The position numbers were made by a program, and so were the translations under genes. From JABMRW01 sp964396965 (lineage in GTDB: Bacteria; Chloroflexota; Dehalococcoidia; Dehalococcoidales; BS750m-G39), in assembly GCA_964396965.1 (NCBI GenBank), contig CAYNGD010000006.1, positions 1 to 64,000 of the forward strand: a stretch of DNA of 64,000 nt, read 5' to 3'. Shown here piece after piece: positions 18,327 through 26,362 of this stretch (positions are counted from its first letter, which is position 1; every line of letters starts with the position of its first letter). Below the pieces are notes generated by a model. That model was given only the letters and a program-made list of their open reading frames with translations. It did no database searches and was not told where the DNA came from.

Positions 18327-18740
18327 ATGGGCTTTGAGAATTTCGGCACGGTCAGCTTTACTTCAGAGGCCAAGGTAACCGATTTCATCACCCAGCTGGA
18401 GGCGGGCAAAGTGATGGCCACCCGCTGCCGCCAGTGCGGGGGCAGCTACTTTCCCCCCAAGGCGGACTGCCCCAAGTGCCTCTCCAGTGATGTTGAGTGG
18501 TTCGAGGTTAAGAGCACGGGTAAGCTCCTGAGCTATACCGTGGTCAACTACGGCCCCACCGGTTTCGAGAACGACGCCCCCTATATCCTGGCTCTGGTGC
18601 GGTTTTACGAGGGCATCCAGATTCTGGCCCGTCTTAGCCGGGATATCGCCGAGAAGGATATTAAGGTCGGTATGAGTCTTAAGGTCAGTCCGGTAAGGCT
18701 GGCCGATAACAGGATTGCCTACCAATTTAGCAGAGCCTAA
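18327..18740 (+). CDS. DUF35 OB-fold protein with rubredoxin-like zinc ribbon
   Basis: The 137-aa protein has a helical N terminus, a zinc ribbon with Cys34, Cys37, Cys48 and Cys51 (CRQC...CPKC), then an OB fold starting SSDVEWFEVKSTGKLLSYTVV. Members of this family bridge a thiolase and an HMG-CoA-synthase-like partner in archaea and in phloroglucinol synthases, forming a shared CoA-binding site. Its place, four bases after one thiolase and 14 bp before the synthase-like gene, fits a scaffold role. No enzymatic role of its own is expected. Confidence 0.88.
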   Translation: MGFENFGTVSFTSEAKVTDFITQLEAGKVMATRCRQCGGSYFPPKADCPKCLSSDVEWFEVKSTGKLLSYTVVNYGPTGFENDAPYILALVRFYEGIQILARLSRDIAEKDIKVGMSLKVSPVRLADNRIAYQFSRA

Positions 18741-18754
18741 CAAGGAGGACAATC

Positions 18755-20161
18755 ATGGTTGGTATTACCTCATACGGCGCTTATGTGCCCCTCTACCGGC
18801 TGAGCCGGGAGGCGGTAGCCAGGGGCGCCCGCGGCGAGAAGGCGATATGTAACTTCGATGAGGACAGCATCACAATGGCGGCGGCGGCGGCTATCGACTG
18901 CCTGACCGGCCTTGACCGGGAGAAGATTGACGGGCTCTATTTGGCCACCACCACCTCCCCCTACAGGGAGAAGTCGGGGGCGACTATCGTGGCCATGGCC
19001 GCCGACCTCAGAGAGGAAATCCTTACCGCCGATTTCGCCCATTCCCTGCGGGCGGGGACATCGGCATTCAGGTCAGCTATTGATGCGGTCAAGGCAGGCT
19101 CGGCCAAGAGGGTGCTGGTGACGGCGGCTGACTGCCGTCTGGGGCTTCCCGGCTCGGTCTATGAGCAGAACTTCGGTGACGGTGCCGGTGCCCTCCTTAT
19201 CGGCGACACTAATGTTATCGCCAACATTGAAGATAGTTACTCGGTCTATAACGAGATAACCGACGTCTGGCGATCTGCCGGCGACACCTTTATCCGTTCC
19301 TGGGAGGACCGCTTTACCACCACCCACGGCTACGCCACGGCGGTGAGCGAAGCGGTATCAGGGCTATTAAAGAAGACCGGCCTGAAGCCGGCCGATTTCG
19401 CCAAGGTTGTTCTCTATACCCCGGACGCCCGCCGCAGCGCCGACGTGGCTAAAAGACTGGGCTTTGACCCCAAGACCCAGCTCCAGGACCCCTTATTTAA
19501 TTTTCTGGGCAACACCGGCAGCGCCCTCCCCCTGATGCTGCTGGCGGCGGCGCTGGAGGAGGCCAAGGCGGGCGACAGGATACTGCTGGCCAGCTACGGT
19601 AACGGCAGCGATGCCTTTGTCCTCCAGGTGACCGAACAGATAGCCAAAATCAAGCCCCGGCGCGGAATGAAGGGGCATCTGGCCTCGAAGAAGGTAATGG
19701 ATGATTACCGCCAGTACCTCATCTGGCGGGGAATCCTGCCGATAGAGCCGCGCAAGGAGACGGTGGCCTTTATCTCCGCCCCGGCCCTGTGGCGGGAGCG
19801 AGACGCCAACCTGCGTCTGCGCGGGGTCAAGTGCAAGGTCTGCGGCACCATCCAGTTCCCGCCGCAGCGGGTCTGCATCAAGTGCCACAGCAAAGACCAG
19901 TTCGAGCCCTACCGCCTGTCGGACAAGAAGGCCAAGATATTCACCTTCTCCATGGACTATATCACCTATCCGGTGCTGGAGCGGCCGGTGGTCAACGTCA
20001 CCGTTGACTTCGAGGGTGGGGGCAGGGCGCTACTGTATATGACCGACCGCGAGGCGGAGCAGGTCAAGTGCGGCCTGCCGGTGGAGATGAGCTTCAGGAA
20101 GCTGATGGTCAGGGACGGCATCCACAACTATTACTGGAAGGCGATGCCCTTAAGGACATAA
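18755..20161 (+). CDS. HMG-CoA synthase-like protein fused to a DUF35 OB-fold, catalytic residues not conserved
   Basis: Residues 1 to about 340 match the HMG-CoA synthase/ketoacyl synthase fold (ITSYGAYVPLYRL, FGDGAGALLIGD, FNFLGNTGSALPL, YGNGSDAF). Residues about 345-468 form a second zinc ribbon (Cys360, Cys363, Cys374, Cys377) and OB fold. In my by-eye alignment with archaeal HMG-CoA synthase all three catalytic residues are replaced: the Glu region reads ATTTSPY (Thr66), the nucleophile Cys position in the AGT block is Leu98 (SLRAGT), and the active-site His is Tyr221 (LYTP). So true HMG-CoA synthase activity is unlikely; a structural or CoA-binding role with the flanking thiolases is inferred. 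SD AAGGAGG precedes the ATG. Confidence 0.85.
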   Translation: MVGITSYGAYVPLYRLSREAVARGARGEKAICNFDEDSITMAAAAAIDCLTGLDREKIDGLYLATTTSPYREKSGATIVAMAADLREEILTADFAHSLRAGTSAFRSAIDAVKAGSAKRVLVTAADCRLGLPGSVYEQNFGDGAGALLIGDTNVIANIEDSYSVYNEITDVWRSAGDTFIRSWEDRFTTTHGYATAVSEAVSGLLKKTGLKPADFAKVVLYTPDARRSADVAKRLGFDPKTQLQDPLFNFLGNTGSALPLMLLAAALEEAKAGDRILLASYGNGSDAFVLQVTEQIAKIKPRRGMKGHLASKKVMDDYRQYLIWRGILPIEPRKETVAFISAPALWRERDANLRLRGVKCKVCGTIQFPPQRVCIKCHSKDQFEPYRLSDKKAKIFTFSMDYITYPVLERPVVNVTVDFEGGGRALLYMTDREAEQVKCGLPVEMSFRKLMVRDGIHNYYWKAMPLRT

Positions 20162-20189
20162 GCGACAGAATAAAGGGGGAGGTAACCCT

Positions 20190-21368
20190 ATGGTAGGCAT
20201 TAAAGATAGAGTGGCCATAGTGGGTATGGGTTGTACCCAGTTCGGCGAGCTCTGGGATAAAAGTCATAAAGATCTGCTGGTTGAGGCCTGCTACGAGGCC
20301 TTCGAGGACGCTGGCATCGAGCCCAAGGACATTCAAGCTGCCTGGTACGGCAGCCGCGAGACCGGCTTTACCGGCACCCAGCTGGCCAATGCCATAAAGC
20401 TGGACTATATACCGGTCAGCCGGGTGGAGAACTTCTGCGCCGGCGGCACCGATACCTTCCGTAATGCCTGCTATGCCGTGGCCAGCGGCGTCTGTGAGAT
20501 CGCCCTGGCAGTGGGGGTGGAGAAGTGCAAGGACCACTACGGCGGCTTCTGCATGGACATTCTCGACCCCTTTGACCGCAGCATGGTGGAGTGGGAACTG
20601 CCCCCGGCCAGTCAGTTCGCCCTGCTGGCCACCAGGTATATGCACCACTACGGCTGGAAGTACGAGGACTTCAAGCGGATACTCTCCATGATTGACGTCA
20701 AGAACCATCACAACGGCACCATGTCCCCCAAGGCCCAGTTCCGGCGGGAGATAACCATAGAGCAGGCCATGAACGCCCCCATGATTTCCTACCCGCTGGG
20801 ACTGTATGATGCCTGCGGGGTGAGCGATGGTTCGGCGGCGGCCATTATCACCACCCCTGAGATTGCCAAAAAGATGAGAAAAGACTACGTCCTGGTAAAG
20901 GCTTTAGCCCTGACCAACGGTGCCGGCCAGGCGGTAATGCAGCCGGAGTACAATTTTATCTCCATCCCGGAGACGGCAACCGCTGCCGAGCACGCCTACA
21001 GAGAGGCGGGTATAACCAAACCCCGCCATGAGATAGACGTGGCCATAGTCCATGACTGTTTTTCCATTACCGAGCTGATGACCATGGAGGACCTGCAGTT
21101 CAGCCCCAGGGGTAAGGCCCCGGAGGATGTTGAGGCTGGCACCTTTACCCTGGAGGGAGAGCTGCCGGTTAATACTGACGGGGGGCTGAAATGCTTTGGC
21201 CATCCCCTTTCGGCCAGCGGGCTGAGGATGATTTATGAAGTCTACAAGCAGCTGCAGGGTAAGGCCGGCCCCAGGCAGCTGAAGAAAGCGGATATGGGTC
21301 TAACCCATAATGTGGGAGGTATCTGCGGCTTCTTTAACTGCACCGTGGCTTTGTTCGGTAGACCATAA
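20190..21368 (+). CDS. Thiolase-fold acyltransferase, second paralogue
   Basis: A 392-aa SCP2/archaeal-type thiolase paralogous to 17172-18323. The Cys nucleophile is Cys83 in VENFCAGGTDTFRNA, the His motif is GGLKCFGHPLSASG, and the C-terminal motif is HNVGGICG. HDCFSITE is present. The ribosome site is GGGGAGG. It ends the cassette; the promoter of rplJ overlaps its last codons. Two different thiolases around one catalytically altered synthase is not the usual archaeal three-gene layout. Confidence 0.87.
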   Translation: MVGIKDRVAIVGMGCTQFGELWDKSHKDLLVEACYEAFEDAGIEPKDIQAAWYGSRETGFTGTQLANAIKLDYIPVSRVENFCAGGTDTFRNACYAVASGVCEIALAVGVEKCKDHYGGFCMDILDPFDRSMVEWELPPASQFALLATRYMHHYGWKYEDFKRILSMIDVKNHHNGTMSPKAQFRREITIEQAMNAPMISYPLGLYDACGVSDGSAAAIITTPEIAKKMRKDYVLVKALALTNGAGQAVMQPEYNFISIPETATAAEHAYREAGITKPRHEIDVAIVHDCFSITELMTMEDLQFSPRGKAPEDVEAGTFTLEGELPVNTDGGLKCFGHPLSASGLRMIYEVYKQLQGKAGPRQLKKADMGLTHNVGGICGFFNCTVALFGRP

Positions 21369-21379
21369 TCTGCTATAAT
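21351..21379 (+). promoter_or_regulatory. Promoter of rplJ-rplL
   Basis: TTGTTC (21351-21356), a 17-bp spacer and TATAAT (21374-21379). The -35 lies inside the last codons of the upstream thiolase. Transcription from about 21386 would enter the L10 leader directly, so rplJL need not depend on the upstream cassette. Confidence 0.75.
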
Positions 21380-21399
21380 AATACAAAATATATAAAATA

Positions 21400-21505
21400 T
21401 TCCGGTGACAGCGGGTGCCGTCAGGGCTTAATAGACTGCCTGCCGAGGAGATAGAAGGCTTGAAGGTTAAGTCCTTGTGCGGCAGGCGCAGGGACTTGCT
21501 TTTTT
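21400..21505 (+). promoter_or_regulatory. Ribosomal protein L10 leader (autoregulatory RNA)
   Basis: The leader contains the hallmarks of the L10-leader family: CCGGTGACAGCGGGTGCC followed by the CCTGCCGAGGAG element that forms the L10(L12)4 binding kink. An intrinsic terminator follows (21469-21505), so control is probably by transcription attenuation as in Firmicutes. The L10-L7/L12 complex would repress its own genes. Confidence 0.82.
21469..21505 (+). terminator. Attenuator in the rplJ leader
   Basis: A 12-bp stem AAGTCCTTGTGC / GCGCAGGGACTT (two G-T wobbles) with loop GGCAG, followed by GC and six T. It is 40 bp upstream of rplJ, so it acts within the L10 leader. Confidence 0.85.
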
Positions 21506-21544
21506 AGGCGGATATCAAGTAGTGTTAATCGGGGGTTAAGGGAG

Positions 21545-22069
21545 ATGTCCAGGGAAAAGAAAACGGAGATTATCGAAAACCTGCAAGAGCTGTTTACTAG
21601 GTGCAGCGTGGCCATTCTGGCTGACTACCGGGGCCAATCGGCTAACCAGATGACCGAGCTGCGCCGCCGGCTCGGGGAGGCAGGGATTGACTTTAAGGTG
21701 GTCAAGAACACGCTGGCCAGCTTCGCCGCCCAGAGGTCGGGGAGGGAGGAGCTTTCCGGTTTCTTCGAGGGGCCGGTGGCGATTGCCTTCGGCTACGGCG
21801 ATATCAACGGGCCGGCCAAGGCCTTGGCCGGCTATATCGAAGAAACGAAGGCCGGCATGACCATCAAGGGGGGCTTTTTAGCCGACCGGCTGCTTACCAA
21901 AGAGGAGGTAACCACCCTTTCTACTCTGCCATCGAAAGAGGTGTTACTAGCCAGGGTTGTGGGTGGGGTGCAGGGCCCCATCTCGGCCCTGGTCAGCCAG
22001 CTGGCTGACCCGATGACGGGGCTTATAGCTGGACTACAGGCGAGAATTCAACAACTGGAGGGAAGATAA
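21545..22069 (+). CDS. rplJ: Ribosomal protein L10
   Basis: Base of the L12 stalk. The 174-aa protein has the typical N domain (KKTEIIENLQELFTRC, ADYRGQSANQMTELRR, FKVVKNTLAS) and a C-terminal helix (LIAGLQARIQQLEG) that binds L12 dimers. The start at 21545 has GGGAG upstream. One base separates its stop from rplL. Expression is expected to be controlled through the leader just upstream. Confidence 0.96.
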   Translation: MSREKKTEIIENLQELFTRCSVAILADYRGQSANQMTELRRRLGEAGIDFKVVKNTLASFAAQRSGREELSGFFEGPVAIAFGYGDINGPAKALAGYIEETKAGMTIKGGFLADRLLTKEEVTTLSTLPSKEVLLARVVGGVQGPISALVSQLADPMTGLIAGLQARIQQLEGR

Positions 22070-22070
22070 G

Positions 22071-22685
22071 ATGCCACAAGAAGAAGCCAAAGGCAAAAAA
22101 ACGGCCAAGGCCGAAGCCAAGGCTGAGGTAGAGGAACCCAAGGCTGAGGCTAAGGTAGAGGAAGCTAAGCCTGAGGTAGAGAAACCCGAAACCAAGCCTG
22201 AGGTAAAAGAACCTGAAGCTAAAGCTGAAGCAAAGGAACCCGCCGCCAAGGCTGAACCTGAAGCTAAGCCTGAGGCCAAGGAGGCCAAAGCCAAGGCCGG
22301 GGCGAAGAGCTCGGCTGCTGTTGAGCAGATAATGGCCAGCATCAAGAAGATGACGGTGCTTGAGCTATCGGAGCTGGTCAAGGCGCTGCAGGAAGAGTTC
22401 GGCGTCAGCGCTCCGGTAGCGGTAGCGGCACCGGCGGCAGCCGCCGCCGAGGCGGCCCCAGCCGCTGAGGAGAAGACGGAGTTCAGCGTTATTCTCAAGG
22501 AAGTCGGGGCTAACAAGATCAGCGTCATCAGAGCGGTGAGGGAGGTGACCACCCTCGGCCTCAAGGAGGCCAAGGACTTCGTGGAGAGCGCCCCTCAGAC
22601 GGTAAAAGAAGGGATTAACCAGGAAGAGGCCAATAACATAAAACAGAAGCTGGAAGCGGCCGGGGCTAGCGTAGAGATTAAATAA
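22071..22685 (+). CDS. rplL: Ribosomal protein L7/L12 with a long charged N-terminal extension
   Basis: Stalk protein recruiting translation GTPases. Residues about 83-204 are a normal L7/L12: dimerisation domain (VEQIMASIKKMTVLELSEL), alanine-rich hinge (AAPAAAAAEAAPAAEE) and C-terminal domain with IRAVREVTTLGLKEAKDFVE. Residues 1-82 are an extra low-complexity tail made of Lys, Glu, Ala and Pro in degenerate EPEAKAE repeats. The family is usually 120-130 aa. The only good ribosome site (GGAAG) precedes the ATG at 22071, so the tail is probably translated; an internal start at MASIKK has no obvious site. Confidence 0.93.
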   Translation: MPQEEAKGKKTAKAEAKAEVEEPKAEAKVEEAKPEVEKPETKPEVKEPEAKAEAKEPAAKAEPEAKPEAKEAKAKAGAKSSAAVEQIMASIKKMTVLELSELVKALQEEFGVSAPVAVAAPAAAAAEAAPAAEEKTEFSVILKEVGANKISVIRAVREVTTLGLKEAKDFVESAPQTVKEGINQEEANNIKQKLEAAGASVEIK

Positions 22686-22703
22686 AGCTAAGGGGTTCTA
22701 GAC

Positions 22704-22961
22704 ATGCCTCTAAGCGATAAATTCATACTGATGGTCGTGGGTGGTATCTTCATCGTCCTGGGTATATTCCTGATTCTCTGGGGCAAGGGTGAGGAGAGGG
22801 GGTATTACCGTTCTCTGGCCGGCCGCCCCGACGCCAGGGAGTTTCTAGAACACTGGCCGCAGCGCCCCAGGGTGGGGGCGGGGAAGATAGGCGGCTGGAT
22901 ATCTCTGTCGGTCGGCCTGGTCCTGGCGGCGGTGGGCGGTGCTCTCTGGCTCTGGGGCTAA
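22704..22961 (+). CDS. Small two-span membrane protein, function unknown
   Basis: I do not recognise this 85-aa protein. It has two hydrophobic segments (about residues 8-26 and 62-84) separated by a charged, Arg/Pro-rich stretch. The second segment follows GAGKIGGW. It begins 18 bp after rplL on the same strand and may be co-transcribed with it. An AAGGGG site precedes the ATG. Confidence 0.7.
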   Translation: MPLSDKFILMVVGGIFIVLGIFLILWGKGEERGYYRSLAGRPDAREFLEHWPQRPRVGAGKIGGWISLSVGLVLAAVGGALWLWG

Positions 22962-23062
22962 AAAACCTGAGAGTCTGCCCTGGCGGTGTAGCTTGTGCCC
23001 GGCGTCCTCACATTGCGAGGCCCTTTGAACTCCCTTTCCCCGTGGACTGGCCGCCCTTTCTC

Positions 23063-23083
23063 TAGCCCCATAGTGAGGGGCTA
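23063..23083 (+). other. Inverted repeat upstream of the MFS gene
   Basis: TAGCCCC-(7 nt)-GGGGCTA is a perfect 7-bp hairpin. A T-rich stretch starts about 14 bp later rather than immediately, so it is a weak terminator candidate at best. It could end the rplJL unit or lie in the leader of the MFS gene. Confidence 0.35.
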
Positions 23084-23121
23084 TCCTCTAGCTTGATTTT
23101 TGTTTAAGAGCACTTCAGATA

Positions 23122-24354
23122 GTGAGCATCTCTAAGAGCCAGACTAACGGAGCCAATTCCCGCTGGTATGCGCTTATCCTGGCAGCGCTGACCTTAACCT
23201 TTACCGTCGCCATGCAGCAGATCTGCATGTCGGTGCTTTTCAAGGAGATATCGGAGGAGCTTGGCCTGAGCCTGGTGCAGATAGGCCTTGTCTGGGGTAC
23301 ACCCGCCTTTTCTGGTTTTCTTATCGTCATTATCGGCGGGCTGCTCTCAGACCGCTACGGGGCCAGACGGGTTATTGGTGTTGCCTGTATTGTGGCGGGG
23401 ATAGCCGGTGCCCTGAGGGGTACCGCCGGCGGCTTTGCCAGCCTGTTATTGTTCACTTTCCTGATGGGTCTGGCGATTTGGGTTATACCACCTAGTGCCT
23501 TCAAGAACAACGCCGCCTGGTTTTCAGGAAGGCGGCTGGTAATTGCCAACGGCGTGCTCTCAACCGGTATGGGATTTGGTTTTACTTTGGGGTCCTTGGT
23601 TAGTGCCACCATACTATCGCCGTTTCTGGGCGGCTGGCAGAATGTGCTGTTCCTCTACGGTGGTATTGCCGTCGTGTTTGGTTTTCTCTGGCTTTTCACG
23701 GCCAAGGAGTTTACCGGGTCGGCGGCTCCGGTAAGTGGAGTGCCGCTGCGCCAGTCGATAGCGCATGTATTTCCGGTCAAGTCTCTCTGGTTTATCGGTC
23801 TGACCCTGCTGGGCTATTCCGGTTGTATTCAGGCAGTTATCGGCTACATGCCTACCTATCTCCGTAATATAGGCTGGACGGTGGCCAGCGCTGACGGCAC
23901 GCTGGCTGCTTTTACTGCGGTCAGTACCCTGGGCGCTATTCCGCTGACCATGTTATCCGATAGAATCGGTTTGAAAAAGGCGCTGATTTTCCCGATACTT
24001 GTGGTCACCATTCTGTGTGTGGCCTTGCTGCCGGTAGCTGGTAACACCATGGTATGGGTGCTGATGATATTGATGGGCGTATCCCGTGACGGGCTTATGG
24101 CCGTCTGCCTCACCATGAGCACCGAGACGGAGGGCATCGGCAGCGTCTATGCTGGAGCCGCTGTGGGGCTTACGCAGACTATTAATTATGTCGGCCAGCT
24201 TTTTGCCCCTCCACTGGGTAACAGCCTGGCCAGCCCGGCTAATCCCGCTTCGCCCTATCCCTTCTTCCTCTGGGCGGGCTTCGGGCTGCTGGGCTTGATT
24301 TCTTTCGTTTTCGTCAGGGAAACGGGGTGGAAGCGGAAAGAGCTAAGGCGATAA
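23122..24354 (+). CDS. Major facilitator superfamily transporter
   Basis: A 410-aa protein with about 12 hydrophobic spans. The MFS loop 2-3 signature GLLSDRYGARRV is clear and is repeated in degenerate form as MLSDRIGLKKA in the second half, as expected for the two six-helix bundles. The substrate cannot be read from the sequence; overall character resembles the CynX/NarK or oxalate/formate-type branches. A GTG start is used, with no strong ribosome site. It is convergent with the SemiSWEET gene, two bases away. Confidence 0.85.
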   Translation: MSISKSQTNGANSRWYALILAALTLTFTVAMQQICMSVLFKEISEELGLSLVQIGLVWGTPAFSGFLIVIIGGLLSDRYGARRVIGVACIVAGIAGALRGTAGGFASLLLFTFLMGLAIWVIPPSAFKNNAAWFSGRRLVIANGVLSTGMGFGFTLGSLVSATILSPFLGGWQNVLFLYGGIAVVFGFLWLFTAKEFTGSAAPVSGVPLRQSIAHVFPVKSLWFIGLTLLGYSGCIQAVIGYMPTYLRNIGWTVASADGTLAAFTAVSTLGAIPLTMLSDRIGLKKALIFPILVVTILCVALLPVAGNTMVWVLMILMGVSRDGLMAVCLTMSTETEGIGSVYAGAAVGLTQTINYVGQLFAPPLGNSLASPANPASPYPFFLWAGFGLLGLISFVFVRETGWKRKELRR

Positions 24355-24356
24355 GG

Positions 24357-24623
24357 TTATCTTCCGTACCTCAGTTTGGCGTAAAGCAGAGTGGCGGCCA
24401 GGGCGGCTCCGATGGCGTTCCAGACGATGACTGGCAGGAGTCCCAAGTAGAGCCCGTAAATTAACCAGGCGATGAGTCCCAGCAGGAGCGCGCCGGTAAA
24501 GAGCAGGCTTATCTCCCGGGCGCTTCTGAGCTTGAAGACACGGATTATCTGTGGAATCATGCTGCAGGTTACTAACAGGCCGGCGAGAAGACCCAGAGCC
24601 TCTATCAAAGACAAGTTTGACAC
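24357..24623 (-). CDS. SemiSWEET-type PQ-loop transporter
   Basis: The 88-aa protein has three hydrophobic spans (about residues 7-22, 40-58 and 62-80). The first contains the SMIPQIIRVFK PQ-loop signature followed by SAREISL. This is the size and pattern of bacterial SemiSWEETs, which dimerise to move sugars across the membrane. The actual substrate is unknown. It lies six bases after comM on the same strand, with GGAGG upstream. Confidence 0.82.
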   Translation of the reverse strand: MSNLSLIEALGLLAGLLVTCSMIPQIIRVFKLRSAREISLLFTGALLLGLIAWLIYGLYLGLLPVIVWNAIGAALAATLLYAKLRYGR

Positions 24624-24629
24624 CTCCGG

Positions 24630-26174
24630 TTAGGATACCAGGCTTCTTGGCCGGTACTGGATGGCTTCGGCGATATGGTGGGCCTTGATGATGTCGGCGC
24701 CCTCCAGGTCGGCCAGGGTGCGGCCTATTTTGAGGATGCGGTGGAAGGCCCGGGCGGAGAGGTAAAGCTGTTTCATGGCCGTCCTGAGCAGGCCCTGGGC
24801 CGACTCCTCGGTTGAGCAGAACTCCCTGACCTCGGTGGGGGTCATCTCGGCGTTGCAGGCGATAGCCGTCCCGTTAAAGCGCTGGCGCTGTATCGAGCGG
24901 GCGGCTTCCACCCTCTTCTGCACCTTTTCCGACCTTTCCCCCAGCCTGTCGTCGGCCAGCTTCTCGTAGTCAATGTGGGGCACCTCGACGAAGATATCCA
25001 CCCGGTCGATGAACGGGCCGCTGATGCGCTTCTGGTAGCGGACAACCAGCCCCGGTGTGCAGGTACACGCCTTGAAGGGGTCGCCGTAGTAGCCGCAGGG
25101 GCAGGGGTTCATCGCTCCCACCAGCATGAAGTTGGCCGGGAAGGTGACGCTACCGTTGGCCCGGCTGATGGTGATTACCCGGTCCTCCAGGGGCTGGCGC
25201 AGCACCTCCAGCACCGAGTGGCCGAACTCGGGGAGCTCATCGAGGAAGAGCACCCCCCGGTGGCTCAGGCTTATCTCGCCCGGTTTGGGCCAGTGCCCGC
25301 CCCCCACCAGCCCGGCGTGGGAGATGGTGTAGTGGGGGGAGCGGAAGGGGCGCTCCCTCACCAGTGGGGTGTTGGCCGGAAGTAAGCCGCTGACGCTGTA
25401 TATCTTGGTGACCTCCAGTGCCTCGGCGCTGGTCATCGGCGGCAGCAACGAGGGCAGTGAGCGCGCCAGCAGTGTCTTGCCGCTGCCCGGCGGCCCCATC
25501 ATGATGATATTGTGGCCGCCCGCCGCCGCTACTTCCAGGGCCCGCTTGACGTGCTCCTGTCCCTTGATATAGGCCAGGTCGGTGGGGGGTAGGGCGGAGG
25601 GGGAATATTTCTCGGCTGGCCTGGCCTGGAATTTGGGGGCCGGTATCTCCCCGCGAAAATAGCTGACCAGTTGGGGCAGGGAGGTAAAGGGGAGGATTCT
25701 GGTGCCGTCTATCAGCGACGCCTCCTGGGCGTCAACCTCGGGCACGATAGCGGTGGCCAGGTTTTCCTGGTGGGCCAGGGCCACCATGGGCAGGATGCCG
25801 TTGGTGTGGCGCAGGGCGCCGTCCAGGGCTAGCTCACCGAGGAGAACAGTCTGGGAGAGATCGGCGGAGAGCTGCTCCGAGCTGAGCAGGATGCCGACGG
25901 CGATGGGCAGGTCGTAGGCCGGCCCGGCCTTTTTAAGGCTGGCCGGGGCCAGGTTGACCACGATGCGCTTCATGGGGAAGTTGCAGCCCGAGTTACGGAT
26001 GGCTGCCCGAACCCGCTCCCTGGCTTCCTGGACGGCGGCATCGGGCAGCCCCACGATGGTAAATGAGGGCAGGCCGGGGGAGATATCCACCTCGACCTCA
26101 ACAATAGCCCCCTCCAGCCCGACCACGGCGCAGGTGGTTACTTTGGCTAGCATTAAAGCTATATTACCGCTCAA
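24630..26174 (-). CDS. comM: ComM/YifB-type Mg-chelatase-like AAA+ ATPase
   Basis: A 514-aa protein with an N-terminal Lon-protease-like fold (LAPASLKKAGPAYDLPIAVGIL), then the AAA+ module with Walker A GPPGSGKTLLARS, Walker B LFLDELPEF, an ARP-type block (NPCPCGYYGDP) and a C-terminal helical domain. In competent bacteria ComM is a branch-migration helicase for natural transformation; outside these groups its role is unclear. The four-Cys NPCPCGYYG...CTC segment is typical. Minus strand, followed by the SemiSWEET gene. Confidence 0.93.
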   Translation of the reverse strand: MSGNIALMLAKVTTCAVVGLEGAIVEVEVDISPGLPSFTIVGLPDAAVQEARERVRAAIRNSGCNFPMKRIVVNLAPASLKKAGPAYDLPIAVGILLSSEQLSADLSQTVLLGELALDGALRHTNGILPMVALAHQENLATAIVPEVDAQEASLIDGTRILPFTSLPQLVSYFRGEIPAPKFQARPAEKYSPSALPPTDLAYIKGQEHVKRALEVAAAGGHNIIMMGPPGSGKTLLARSLPSLLPPMTSAEALEVTKIYSVSGLLPANTPLVRERPFRSPHYTISHAGLVGGGHWPKPGEISLSHRGVLFLDELPEFGHSVLEVLRQPLEDRVITISRANGSVTFPANFMLVGAMNPCPCGYYGDPFKACTCTPGLVVRYQKRISGPFIDRVDIFVEVPHIDYEKLADDRLGERSEKVQKRVEAARSIQRQRFNGTAIACNAEMTPTEVREFCSTEESAQGLLRTAMKQLYLSARAFHRILKIGRTLADLEGADIIKAHHIAEAIQYRPRSLVS

Positions 26175-26209
26175 GCCTGCTGGGTGTCAACGAACTCAAT
26201 TCTTTTATT

Positions 26210-26333
26210 CACCCCATCCCCCTTTATCCCCCTTCCCCTAGAGGGGAAGGGGGAAGTGATTTTAAGAGGGGGCATTAGCCCCCTCTCTATTTTTCTCCCC
26301 CTTTCCTTTCCAAGGGGGATTAAGGGGGTGAGG
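26210..26333. repeat. Imperfect palindromic intergenic element (C-run/G-run type)
   Basis: The 414-bp gap 26175-26588 begins with an inverted-repeat element. Its left end runs CACCCCATCCCCC then TTTATCCCCCTTCCCC, and its right end is the mirror form CCTTTCCAAGGGGGATTAAG then GGGGGTGAGG. Inside it a second hairpin CCCCTAGAGGGG is flanked by further C and G runs. No ORF is inside. It resembles miniature inverted-repeat elements found in many bacteria, and differs from the four-copy family elsewhere in this window. Confidence 0.6.
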
Positions 26334-26362
26334 TTGCTAGATAATCTCAATGGTCCTGAGTG

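Noticed and set aside
18755..20161. Calling this gene HMG-CoA synthase (mevalonate pathway)
   Set aside because: Catalytic Glu, Cys and His positions appear substituted and no HMG-CoA reductase or mevalonate genes are nearby.
22080..22320. Repeated units in the 5' part of rplL as a CRISPR or tandem-repeat array
   Set aside because: The repeats are short, in-frame, degenerate codons for Lys/Glu/Ala/Pro and have no spacers; they are protein low complexity.
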